This document shows, piece by piece, positions 8,400 to 15,506 of a stretch of DNA of 25,168 nt. Position 1 is the first letter of the stretch, and the number at the start of each line of letters is the position of its first letter. A program made the position numbers and the translations under genes. The stretch spans positions 1 to 25,168 of the forward strand of contig JAADFV010000288.1 of assembly GCA_013152695.1 (NCBI GenBank). Direction: 5' to 3'. The notes under the pieces are model-generated. The model worked only from the letters and a program-made list of their open reading frames with translations, made no database searches and was not told the DNA's origin. The stretch comes from Chloroflexota bacterium (GTDB lineage Bacteria > Chloroflexota > Anaerolineae > J102).

Positions 8400-9440
8400 A
8401 TGCCAAACATCAGCGAAATCAATAATCTGCTCCCCTGGTTGTTGCGTCGCGAAAATGTGGCCCGTTATGAAGATGGTGTCGTCTGGATTGGCGATCGCCG
8501 CAAATATCCCTTTGCCAGGGAATTTGTACGCTGTGAGGATGTGGAAGAGGTGGCACGGGCTATCGAGGAAATGGTCACCCAGGGGGGTGGTCCCTGGGTT
8601 GCAGCCTGTTTTGGCATGGCCATGGCCGCCCGCCAGGTTGCCGGTAAACAACCCGACGAGGTACGAACAGCGCTTGCTGCTGCCCGCACCCGCCTCGTCA
8701 ACACCCGCCCCACCAATACAGCTCTCGCCCGCCGTCTCGACGACTTGATGCAAGTGGCCCTTCAAGCCCTGGCGCAAGAAAAATCGGTCGAACAAGCTAT
8801 TCTCGATTGGCTGGAAGCTTTGCGCGATCGCGGTTACGAGGATTATGCTGTCCGCGCCGGTTACGGTGCCAGCCTTATGGATGACGGTGATGGCATTCTT
8901 ACCATGTGCTTTGCCGAAACCGCCTTCATTCTCAGCCTGGCTTTTGCCCAGCAGCAAGGCAAACATCTGCATGTCTTCACACCGGAGACACGGCCCTATT
9001 TGCAAGGAGCACGGCTTACCGCCCCTAGCATCCACGAACTAGGTATTCCCGTCACCGTCATCACCGATAACATGCCCGCCTACGTCATGTCCCAAGGCAA
9101 AATCCAGAAATACTTTACGGCCGCCGACCTTATCACTCTTGATGGACATGTCGTCAATAAAATCGGCACCTTTCAAAATGCGATCACCGCCCAGTACCAT
9201 GGCATCCCTTACTTTGCCTTCATGTGGGGAGTCGATCGCGAAAGTCCAAATCGAGCCTCCATCGTCATCGAAGAAAGGGATGGGCGCGAAGTGAAGAAGT
9301 GTCGCGGCCTGCCCACAACTCTCGACGATATTCCTGCCTACTACCCCGCCTTTGACATCACCCCTCCCCACCTTGTCGCCGGAATTATCACCCGCAAAGG
9401 TGTGTTAAGCCCTTACGATCTGGCGAATCAACTCACATAA
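8400..9440 (+). CDS. MtnA-like isomerase (aIF-2B/MTR-1-P isomerase family)
   Basis: A 346-residue cytoplasmic protein of the 5-methylthioribose-1-phosphate isomerase / eIF-2B alpha family. The ATG at 8400 is set by a good AGGAG 7 bases upstream; an in-frame TTG at 8343 is unlikely. The presumed catalytic pair is present: Cys170 (ILTMCFAETAF) and Asp243 (FTAADLI), with Lys254 in VNKIGTF and Arg103 in NTRPT. The C-terminal YPAFDITPPHLVAGIITRKG matches MtnA well. However, the phosphate-contacting loop RGAPAIG of MtnA is replaced by QGGGPWV (61-67), losing its Arg, and GADRIAANGD is replaced by AADLITLDGH. It may therefore isomerise a different aldose phosphate or an unphosphorylated sugar. It lies 13 bp before the MtnP-like gene, whose product would supply its usual substrate. 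Confidence 0.85.
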   Translation: MPNISEINNLLPWLLRRENVARYEDGVVWIGDRRKYPFAREFVRCEDVEEVARAIEEMVTQGGGPWVAACFGMAMAARQVAGKQPDEVRTALAAARTRLVNTRPTNTALARRLDDLMQVALQALAQEKSVEQAILDWLEALRDRGYEDYAVRAGYGASLMDDGDGILTMCFAETAFILSLAFAQQQGKHLHVFTPETRPYLQGARLTAPSIHELGIPVTVITDNMPAYVMSQGKIQKYFTAADLITLDGHVVNKIGTFQNAITAQYHGIPYFAFMWGVDRESPNRASIVIEERDGREVKKCRGLPTTLDDIPAYYPAFDITPPHLVAGIITRKGVLSPYDLANQLT

Positions 9441-9453
9441 GGTTGCAGCATCC

Positions 9454-10251
9454 ATGTCCACCGCCATCATTGCTGGTACCGATATTTACCAAATCCCTGG
9501 CCTTACCTTCAGCACAAAAACCATCCAGACTCCCTACGGCGATGCCATCGTTAACATCGGTGAGGGGGAATACAGCGATCTTGTCTTTCTCCCCCGGCAC
9601 GGCCCCCGGCACACCGTCCCTCCCCATCGCATCAACTACCGCGCCAATATCATGGCCCTGCAGATGCTGGGCGTACAAAGCATCCTTGCCGCCTATGCTG
9701 TCGGCTCCATTCAACCCGATATCCCCCCAAAATCACTGGTTATCCTGGATGATTTTCTTGACTTTACCTCCGATCGCCCCTTCACTTTTTACGAAGGCGG
9801 CGACACCGGCCTTGCTCATACGATAATGAGCCCACCCTATTGCCCCACTCTCAACCAACGACTGCGCGAACTGGCGCCCGAATTTGAGCTTGAATTGCGC
9901 CCAGGCGGTACTTACGTGTGTACCAATGGCCCCCGCTTCGAGACACCGGGAGAAATTCGCATGTACCGGCAACTCGGTGGTGATGTCGTTGGCATGACGG
10001 GCGCCCAGGAAGCCACGCTGGCGCGTGAGTTAGGAATACACTTTGCCGGAGTGGCTCTTTCCATCAACTGGGCCGCCGGCATCGAATCTACCATCCGTAT
10101 TGTCAACGAAGGCCAAGAGGTGATCCGGGCACGTTTACTGAAACTCTTTCTCAAAACCCTGGCGACCACCCACGATTTTTCCTGCCCCTGCCACCACTCT
10201 GTTCTCTTCACACACCGTCCTGTCGCTAAATCCACCCAAATGCATGCTTAA
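9454..10251 (+). CDS. MTA/MTI phosphorylase (MtnP-like, PNP superfamily)
   Basis: A 265-residue cytoplasmic nucleoside phosphorylase of the PNP/MTAP family, expected to split a 5'-methylthio-nucleoside with phosphate into a purine base and 5-methylthioribose-1-phosphate. Family landmarks are FLPRHGPRHTVPPHRINYRA (45-64), YAVGSI, the GTYVCTNGPRFETPGEIRMY block (152-171) and VGMTGAQEATLARELG. The phosphate loop is AGTD (7-10) rather than GGSG, keeping the hydroxyl residue Thr9. The purine-recognition segment reads SINWAAGI with Asn205 and Ala207. Adenine-specific MTAPs have Asp residues there, while 6-oxopurine enzymes such as methylthioinosine phosphorylase have Asn. A methylthioinosine substrate is thus possible. 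The last 25 residues (FSCPCHHSVLF...) are an unusual tail. It is followed by a 409-bp gap before the ECF S gene. Confidence 0.85.
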   Translation: MSTAIIAGTDIYQIPGLTFSTKTIQTPYGDAIVNIGEGEYSDLVFLPRHGPRHTVPPHRINYRANIMALQMLGVQSILAAYAVGSIQPDIPPKSLVILDDFLDFTSDRPFTFYEGGDTGLAHTIMSPPYCPTLNQRLRELAPEFELELRPGGTYVCTNGPRFETPGEIRMYRQLGGDVVGMTGAQEATLARELGIHFAGVALSINWAAGIESTIRIVNEGQEVIRARLLKLFLKTLATTHDFSCPCHHSVLFTHRPVAKSTQMHA

Positions 10252-10660
10252 CTATCAAGCACGACTTTGACAGAGAAACTAACAAAAAACCAAACCGAAC
10301 AATACTCGATTCCCTTTTTAGTGCCTGTTTATTATTCAACATCCTCTTGCAAATTACGATAACCTGCCGAAAGATGAACATCACGGAGGTGCTTATGGTA
10401 TTGATTTCCTGAGCAAACAGAATAGTCCTGGCGAGCTTTTATGCCGTTTTGCATGTCAGAGTCAATCGGGCCGATTCACAGTTCTTCATCATTTTTTTAC
10501 GACAGGAGAATCTGTCAGGCTTTCACAGACGCATTTTTTACTACGAATCCCCGTTGTTGGCAACGGCATTGCAGAAAAACGGCTATAAAAATCTGACTGA
10601 CACGCACCCCATTCATTCACATTGTTTTTTCATTCCATTTTTCCTCCGGAGGGAGCTATC
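10252..10660 (+). promoter_or_regulatory. 409-bp leader of the ECF S-component gene, several inverted repeats
   Basis: This non-coding stretch is long for an otherwise compact + strand block. It contains an odd-centred palindrome AATCGG-G-CCGATT (10464-10476), a hairpin GACAG/CTGTC (10501-10516, 6-base loop), a hairpin CCGTTG-TTGG-CAACGG (10551-10566), and a TATAAA box (about 10585) without a good -35. A strong GGAGG (10385-10389) sits 5 bases before a five-codon frame MVLIS (10395-10412). Finally, CCTCCGGAGG (10643-10652) overlaps the ribosome-binding site of the S gene. The sequence does not match any riboswitch class I can recognise, including SAM-I. A 71-residue frame here (10449-10664) has no coding character. 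A regulatory leader is inferred, not shown. Confidence 0.4.
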
Positions 10661-11497
10661 ATGAAAGAAGTCGTACGTATGTGGCAAAACACCCGGATGA
10701 TTATCCTGGTGGCATTGTCAGCAGCGATTTACGCTGCATTTCTGATCGCCTTTAAGGGTGGTATCGTCATCGTTCCCGGCATCACCGAGGTTCGCCCAGC
10801 CAATGTCTTTCCTCCTATTTTTGGCCTGCTCTTTGGCCCCGCCGGTGCTTGGGGATCAGCCATCGGTAATCTCATTGGCGATATTTTTGGTGGCACCTTT
10901 GGCCCTGGCTCCATCTTTGGCTTCTTCGGCAACTTCGCCCTCGCTTTCGTCCCCTACAAAATGTGGGGCGCCTGCTTCGGCCTTGTCTCCAAAGATGATA
11001 TTGCCCCCACCACCAACACCCTCAAAAAGCTTATCGCCTTCGAATTGGTCACCCTCATTGCTTCGGCGGCATGTGCCGTCATTATCGCCTGGTACCTCGA
11101 CCTGACCGGTATCGTTCCTTACGCCTTCCTGGCCATTACGATCACCGTCAACAACTTTGTGGCCAGCGTCGTGTTGGGCCCCATCCTCCTCACCTTGCTC
11201 TATCCTCGTATCAAACGCTGGGGCCTGATGTGGACCGATATCATGGATAAGGACGACGTCGCTAAGGGCTTTTCGCCCCAGTTGGGCTCAATCCTGATGA
11301 CAGTTGGAGCCTTAGGCGGCCTTATCATCGGCATCCTCGTCGCAGTTAGCGCTGCCGGACAGGAAATTTACGGTTTTAGCGGCGCTACACAGAACACAGC
11401 CGTGTGGCTGGTCGTCTTGCCCTTCCTCATTTTGATGATCGTGGGAGGCTTCATGCTTTCGGGCCAGGAGCAATTCGTCGAAGAAGATTGGGACTAA
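10661..11497 (+). CDS. ECF transporter S component, QueT family
   Basis: A 278-residue membrane protein with six or seven hydrophobic segments, the substrate-binding part of an ECF transporter. The block ITEVRPANVFPPIFGLLFGP (41-60), followed by GSAIGNLIGDIF, matches the QueT family signature. QueT proteins are named for queuosine precursors, but family members also occur in predicted methionine/methylthio-compound ECF systems, and this one lies between an MtnP-like and a Cys/Met PLP enzyme. I chose ATG 10661 because GGAGGG ends 7 bases upstream; an in-frame TTG at 10622 adds 13 poor residues. Family members are typically near 170-200 residues. The extra C-terminal part (about 205-278) holds an acidic cytoplasmic loop (DIMDKDDVAKG) and two further hydrophobic segments. 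Its energising partners are probably encoded at 5776-8258. Confidence 0.8.
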   Translation: MKEVVRMWQNTRMIILVALSAAIYAAFLIAFKGGIVIVPGITEVRPANVFPPIFGLLFGPAGAWGSAIGNLIGDIFGGTFGPGSIFGFFGNFALAFVPYKMWGACFGLVSKDDIAPTTNTLKKLIAFELVTLIASAACAVIIAWYLDLTGIVPYAFLAITITVNNFVASVVLGPILLTLLYPRIKRWGLMWTDIMDKDDVAKGFSPQLGSILMTVGALGGLIIGILVAVSAAGQEIYGFSGATQNTAVWLVVLPFLILMIVGGFMLSGQEQFVEEDWD

Positions 11498-11519
11498 CAA
11501 CCCCTTATCCTCGGCAACA

Positions 11520-11546
11520 CGCAGCAATCTGATACACGTTGCTGCG
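11520..11546 (+). repeat. Hairpin 1 upstream of the PLP enzyme
   Basis: CGCAGCAA (11520-11527) pairs perfectly with TTGCTGCG (11539-11546) across an 11-base loop, 22 bases after the ECF S-component stop. No T run follows, so it is not a canonical intrinsic terminator; it could be a transcript 3' end or part of a leader. Confidence 0.4.
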
Positions 11547-11573
11547 GTATTCTCGTTCATCTTTCCAGCTTTC

Positions 11574-11607
11574 CAGGGTGAGTTGCCATCTCCGGTAACT
11601 CACCCTG
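11574..11607 (+). terminator. Hairpin 2: 11-bp perfect stem (attenuator or terminator-like)
   Basis: CAGGGTGAGTT (11574-11584) and AACTCACCCTG (11597-11607) form a perfect 11-bp stem with a 12-base loop. It ends 24 bases before the ATG of the PLP enzyme. It lacks a following T tract, so factor-independent termination is uncertain. Its place between two genes of a likely common pathway makes attenuation, an operator or an mRNA boundary all possible. Confidence 0.45.
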
Positions 11608-11631
11608 AGTCCATTTATCCTCAGAGCTCAT

Positions 11632-12885
11632 ATGACTACCCTTTCCGCCCAATCCGGCCTTAGTACGATCGTCACCCATTATCAAGAAGGCGATAATCCC
11701 CTCAACGCCCACATCACCCCCATCTACCAAACGTCCACTTTCAGTTTTCCGGATGTGGCCACAGCGAAACGGGTCTTCGCTGGCGAAGAGAAAGGCTACA
11801 TCTATTCCCGCGCCGGCAATCCCAACGCCACACAATTGGCGCAAAAAATCGCCTATCTCGAAGGCCTGGATCTGATCCGCCAGCAGCCCGAGCGAGCGCC
11901 TGAGGAAATCGTCTTTGGTCGGGTCACAGCCTCTGGTATGGCTGCTATCAGCTCGGCGATTTTGGGGCGCGTGCAGGCGGGACAGACCGTCATCAGCCAG
12001 CGTCATCTCTATGGGAATGCTTATCGCTTCTTCAACGAAGTTGCTCCTCGTCTAAACATCAATACGGTTTGGGTAGACGATATCTCGGCGGAGGGCTGGC
12101 AGGCAGCCTTTGCTGCCCATCCTGAGGCTGTCATTGCCTATGTGGAAACGCCGGCCAATCCAACCATGGACATTATCGACATGGCCGCCGTATGTGAAAT
12201 CGCCCATACTCACCAGGCTTGGGTCATCGTCGACAACACCTTCGCTACCCCTTATCACCAACGTCCTCTTTCTTTCGGCTGCGAGATTGTCGTCCATTCC
12301 ACCACCAAATACCTTACCGGCCATGGTCTACTCATCGGTGGGGCCATTGTCAGCAGCGAGCAAGACTTCATGACTGCTCCTCAAGATGGCGTAGCTCTCA
12401 TGATGCGTGTCATGGGCCCTGCAGTCAGTCCCTTCGACGCCTGGCTTGGTAATATCGGCCTCAAGACCTTCGAGCTACGTATGCAACGCCATGCCGAAAA
12501 TGCCATGGCTATCGCCCAATGGCTTCAGGAGCAGCCCCAAGTCGAACGCGTCCACTACCCCGGCCTTCCTTCACACCCCGGCCACGCCATCGCCTGCCAA
12601 CAGATGTTCAACGGCTTCAGTGGCATGATTTCCTTTGAGCTCAAAGGTGGTTATGATGCCGGTGTCGCCCTTATGAACCACGTGCGCCTGGCCACTCTTG
12701 CCGTGAGTTTGGGCAATGTCGACACCCTGATCGAGCATCCTGCCAGCATGACCCATGCCAGCGTCCCTCCTGAACAGCGACTGAAGATCGGAATTAGCGA
12801 CGGTCTTGTTCGCTTTTCCGTAGGCATCGAAAATGTCCAGGATATCATCGCTGATTTGGAACAGGCTTTGCAGGCCGCCCTCTAA
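11632..12885 (+). CDS. Cys/Met metabolism PLP-dependent enzyme (trans-sulfuration family)
   Basis: A 417-residue PLP enzyme of the cystathionine gamma-synthase / gamma-lyase / O-acylhomoserine sulfhydrylase family. The PLP Lys is Lys226 in VVHSTTKYLTGHG. Other landmarks are YSRAGNPNATQLA, the substrate-binding ASGMAAI, VETPANPTMDI, VDNTFATPYHQRPL, SPFDAWLGNIGLKTFELRMQRH and the C-terminal HPASMTHASVP...SVGIE. The Cys that marks many methionine gamma-lyases (LYGCT) is absent; here the segment reads LYGNAYRFF, so a lyase call is not supported. A short insert (DLIRQQPERAPEE, about 81-93) lies before the ASGM motif. The context with methylthioribose salvage fits reassimilation of methanethiol or sulfide onto O-acetylhomoserine (MetY-type), but gamma-synthase activity is equally possible. 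Confidence 0.8.
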   Translation: MTTLSAQSGLSTIVTHYQEGDNPLNAHITPIYQTSTFSFPDVATAKRVFAGEEKGYIYSRAGNPNATQLAQKIAYLEGLDLIRQQPERAPEEIVFGRVTASGMAAISSAILGRVQAGQTVISQRHLYGNAYRFFNEVAPRLNINTVWVDDISAEGWQAAFAAHPEAVIAYVETPANPTMDIIDMAAVCEIAHTHQAWVIVDNTFATPYHQRPLSFGCEIVVHSTTKYLTGHGLLIGGAIVSSEQDFMTAPQDGVALMMRVMGPAVSPFDAWLGNIGLKTFELRMQRHAENAMAIAQWLQEQPQVERVHYPGLPSHPGHAIACQQMFNGFSGMISFELKGGYDAGVALMNHVRLATLAVSLGNVDTLIEHPASMTHASVPPEQRLKIGISDGLVRFSVGIENVQDIIADLEQALQAAL

Positions 12886-13139
12886 ATTACCTCGACGTCC
12901 AGCCCGGTATTTCCGTTTCTCGACGATGAGCAGTAGCTATCGACTACGCCTCGAACAAAGCCACGCCGTGGTCACAAAATCCTAACCGGCGAAAAAGGAG
13001 AGCGGAAGGCGGGAAACAGAAGACGGCAGAGGGTTAGCCCAATTTGTATCTTGTTGGGTGAGGTGACGATCGCTTAGGCTATTTCATGAGATACAGCTAA
13101 CTGCCTCTTCGAGACTGTAGCATTATGCCAAGCTGTGTC

Positions 13140-13168
13140 TTGCTTGCCGCGCGGGGCTAGTGTACAAT
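13140..13168 (+). promoter_or_regulatory. Sigma70-type promoter for the phosphatase-like gene
   Basis: TTGCTT (13140-13145) and TACAAT (13163-13168) are separated by exactly 17 bases. Transcription would begin near 13175 and give a leader of about 100 bases before ATG 13273. It is the best promoter match in this intergenic region. Confidence 0.5.
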
Positions 13169-13194
13169 TCATAGAGATAAAGCCGACTGGTTGT

Positions 13195-13232
13195 TGCTAC
13201 ATGGGCGTAGGGTCTTGGTTGCGCATGTAGCA
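13195..13232 (+). repeat. 9-bp inverted repeat in the 5' leader
   Basis: TGCTACATG (13195-13203) pairs with CATGTAGCA (13224-13232) across a 20-base loop. It lies downstream of the predicted transcription start and 40 bases before ATG 13273, so it could be an mRNA hairpin or a regulator site. It also buries the alternative ATG region at 13234. Confidence 0.4.
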
Positions 13233-13272
13233 CATGCCTTACTTCAGTTTTCCCCCATTCCCCGAGGCTATC

Positions 13273-15459
13273 ATGTCCCAAGCGCTTCAAACTGATATCA
13301 GTATTCTCAGCCTCGCCTACGGTCGTCGTGAGCGATACACACCGACAGTGCGTGTCATCGAACCAGCCAGTGGCATCGCTCCTGCGGAAGGAAAAGGCAA
13401 TCTTTATGTTTTGATCGAAGTGGAAGGAGGTGATCAGGGGCGTGCTCGTCTTTATCGCGATATCCTAAATACCATTCAGGAGACATACTACTTCCACAAA
13501 GGCGACGTCATTTCTGCCCTCACAGAGGCCCTTCTTGCTGTCCACCACCATATTCAAACCTACAACACCAGCCATCGTACCGATTTTACAGCAGGAGCCA
13601 CCTGTTTAGTGGCAACAGGCGCAGAAATCGTCTCGGCCCAAGCAGGCCCCACAATTCTTGCCGTCCGCACAAGCGCCGGTTTGCAATGGTTTTCGCCCCT
13701 CAACGACGAAGACTACGTTCCCTTAGGCGCGGCTACTCTCCCTTCCATCGAAATCGGCCAGACACCGGGAGAACCGGGTATTGTCATCGTGGCCATGAAC
13801 AGTACCTGGGCCAATTATCTCGAAGTACCGGTCATGCTCGAAGCAACATCGGTACCGCGCTCCCAGGCCGTGGCCGATCAACTGGCAGGCATTGGCATCG
13901 ATTCGCCAGAAGAACTCACCTTACTTATCGTTACCCTATCTGAGACCGAACCACGCCTGGCAGCCCGGCTCAAATCCTCAGCCAGCACCGCAGAAAAAAG
14001 TGCAGAACAGCGTGCCACTCCCAGCACATCCATCCCGCCCACGCGCCCCCCTCGTTCAGAAGCGGTGCCCGCCTTTCCTGACGATTCGCGGAGTACTGAC
14101 GCCCCTAGTAGCCAGTCGCCAACCCCCGTCTCACCCGGTAACAGCTTCGACCTCCGCAGTGTGTTGGGGCCCATCACCGAACGTACACCCCGCCCGCGAC
14201 GGCGGAAAATCACCCCGGCCGAAAAAGCACGACGCAAAGAACGGAAACAGCAAGGGCCATCCCGTCGTATTCCCTTTGTCCTGACCCTTGTGGTCATCCT
14301 GATCCTGGCCACAATCCTCGTCGCAGCCGGTATGTGGTACTACCAGGGACGCCAACGCGCCAAGGTTTTCAGCGAATATATGGATGGAGCCCGTGTCAAC
14401 TACAATGCTGCCATCAGCACCACCGACGAAAACCAGGCACGCCTTTATCTGCAAGCTGCGCAAGAACAACTCGAGCAGGCAGCGCTGTTTTCACCAGAAA
14501 ATGCCGATATTTTACAGTTGCGAAACCAAATTGCCGAGACTCGGGCCCGTATCAATCATGTTGCCTCCTTGATGGCCGGCTTCGACCTACCCCTCGTTAG
14601 TTTCGACACGACAACACAGACGCCAACCACCGTTTTTGCCGACGGTCTCAACGTTTACATTCTCGATACGAAAAAAGGAATTCTCGAGCGCTACCAACTC
14701 GATGAAAATACCGGGGACCGCCTTAGCACCAATCCCCCCGAGACCCTGATTGAAACAGGCATGACCGTTGACGGTAAGCGGGTGGGAGAGCTGGCTTATG
14801 CCGTATGGGCTCCGGCCGCCGGCAACCGCATCACCTCCGGACCTCTCGTACTCGACCGCAGCAACCAACTGTTTGGTTACGAAGATGGTATCGGCCCCAT
14901 TTATGCTGCTCTGGCAGATAATCCAAATTTGGGATTCGTCGGCGGTATGTACTACTACTTTGGCAACATCTATCTCCTCGACAAAAACAACTCGCAAATC
15001 TGGCGTTACAAGCCCAACGGCGATCTCTATGATCTACCCCCCGAGCCTTATTTCGCCAACGAAACCAATGTCAATCTTAGCTCGGTGATCGATGTCGCGA
15101 TCGACGGCGCTGTTTGGCTTTTACATCCCAATGGCACCATTTTACGCTACTTTGGCGGCGTACAAGAGGCCTTTGCTTTAGATCAGATCGATCCACCCTT
15201 GAGCGATGCGGTCGCTATTTGGGCTGACGATGCCGATCCTCCTGTAGGACGACTCTACCTGGCTGATGCGGCCAGTAATCGTATTCTCGTTTTTAGCAAA
15301 GAAGGAAAACTGATCAGCCAACTCATGCCCGCCGATCATCCCCATATTCTCAATAGTCTGCACAGCATGTATCTTGATAAAAACGCCAATATGATTTATG
15401 CCCTGACTGAGAATGCACTTTACCTGGTACCCCTTCCCCGGCTTGATGCCGAACAATGA
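13273..15459 (+). CDS. Degenerate PP2C-like / TM / beta-propeller membrane protein
   Basis: A 728-residue single-pass membrane protein. Residues 1-215 or so resemble a PP2C fold (LYVLIEVEGGDQGRARLYRD where PP2C has the VADGMGG block; TAGATCLVATGAEIVSAQAG where PP2C has the GDSRAY strand). The metal-binding Asp residues are missing, so phosphatase activity is unlikely. A Pro/Ser/Thr-rich segment and a basic stretch (RRRKITPAEKARRKERKQ) follow, then a transmembrane helix at about 333-356. Next comes a helical TPR-like part (about 370-425) and a C-terminal extracytoplasmic region of repeated beta-blade units (for example DGLNVYILDTKKGILERYQL and GNIYLLDKNNSQIWRYKPNG). I chose ATG 13273 with GAGG 5 bases upstream; an in-frame ATG at 13234 would add 13 residues. 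The LCP gene follows 47 bp later, which suggests a cell-envelope role. Confidence 0.7.
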   Translation: MSQALQTDISILSLAYGRRERYTPTVRVIEPASGIAPAEGKGNLYVLIEVEGGDQGRARLYRDILNTIQETYYFHKGDVISALTEALLAVHHHIQTYNTSHRTDFTAGATCLVATGAEIVSAQAGPTILAVRTSAGLQWFSPLNDEDYVPLGAATLPSIEIGQTPGEPGIVIVAMNSTWANYLEVPVMLEATSVPRSQAVADQLAGIGIDSPEELTLLIVTLSETEPRLAARLKSSASTAEKSAEQRATPSTSIPPTRPPRSEAVPAFPDDSRSTDAPSSQSPTPVSPGNSFDLRSVLGPITERTPRPRRRKITPAEKARRKERKQQGPSRRIPFVLTLVVILILATILVAAGMWYYQGRQRAKVFSEYMDGARVNYNAAISTTDENQARLYLQAAQEQLEQAALFSPENADILQLRNQIAETRARINHVASLMAGFDLPLVSFDTTTQTPTTVFADGLNVYILDTKKGILERYQLDENTGDRLSTNPPETLIETGMTVDGKRVGELAYAVWAPAAGNRITSGPLVLDRSNQLFGYEDGIGPIYAALADNPNLGFVGGMYYYFGNIYLLDKNNSQIWRYKPNGDLYDLPPEPYFANETNVNLSSVIDVAIDGAVWLLHPNGTILRYFGGVQEAFALDQIDPPLSDAVAIWADDADPPVGRLYLADAASNRILVFSKEGKLISQLMPADHPHILNSLHSMYLDKNANMIYALTENALYLVPLPRLDAEQ

Positions 15460-15506
15460 GCCTTAGCTATCTTGCCATCGCGAGCAGAGCGAGATAGACT
15501 TATGCT

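Larger units (their letters stand above)
12886..13272 (+). other. 387-bp intergenic region with promoter and hairpin
   Basis: There is no coding frame with support here. The first 230 bases show no recognisable element apart from a small palindrome CCACG-C-CGTGG (12961-12971). The last 130 hold a promoter-like pair at 13140-13168 and a 9-bp inverted repeat at 13195-13232, listed separately. I see no clear terminator for the PLP gene. Confidence 0.5.

Noticed and set aside
10252..10660. SAM-I (S-box) or other known riboswitch upstream of the S gene
   Set aside because: The conserved S-box core sequences and its terminator with T run are not there; no SAM-II, SAH or preQ1 signature was recognised by eye. 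A covariance-model scan would be decisive.
10449..10664. A 71-residue open frame in the leader of the S gene
   Set aside because: No ribosome-binding site, no recognisable domain, atypical composition (many Phe and His), and it overlaps the start of the S gene.
10661..11497. Naming the S component as a queuosine-precursor transporter (QueT)
   Set aside because: Only the family signature supports it. The neighbours are methylthio-salvage genes and no queuosine gene is in the window, so the substrate is left open.
11632..12885. Calling the PLP enzyme methionine gamma-lyase
   Set aside because: The Cys typical of many methionine gamma-lyases is replaced (LYGNAYRFF), and sequence alone does not separate synthase, lyase and sulfhydrylase members.
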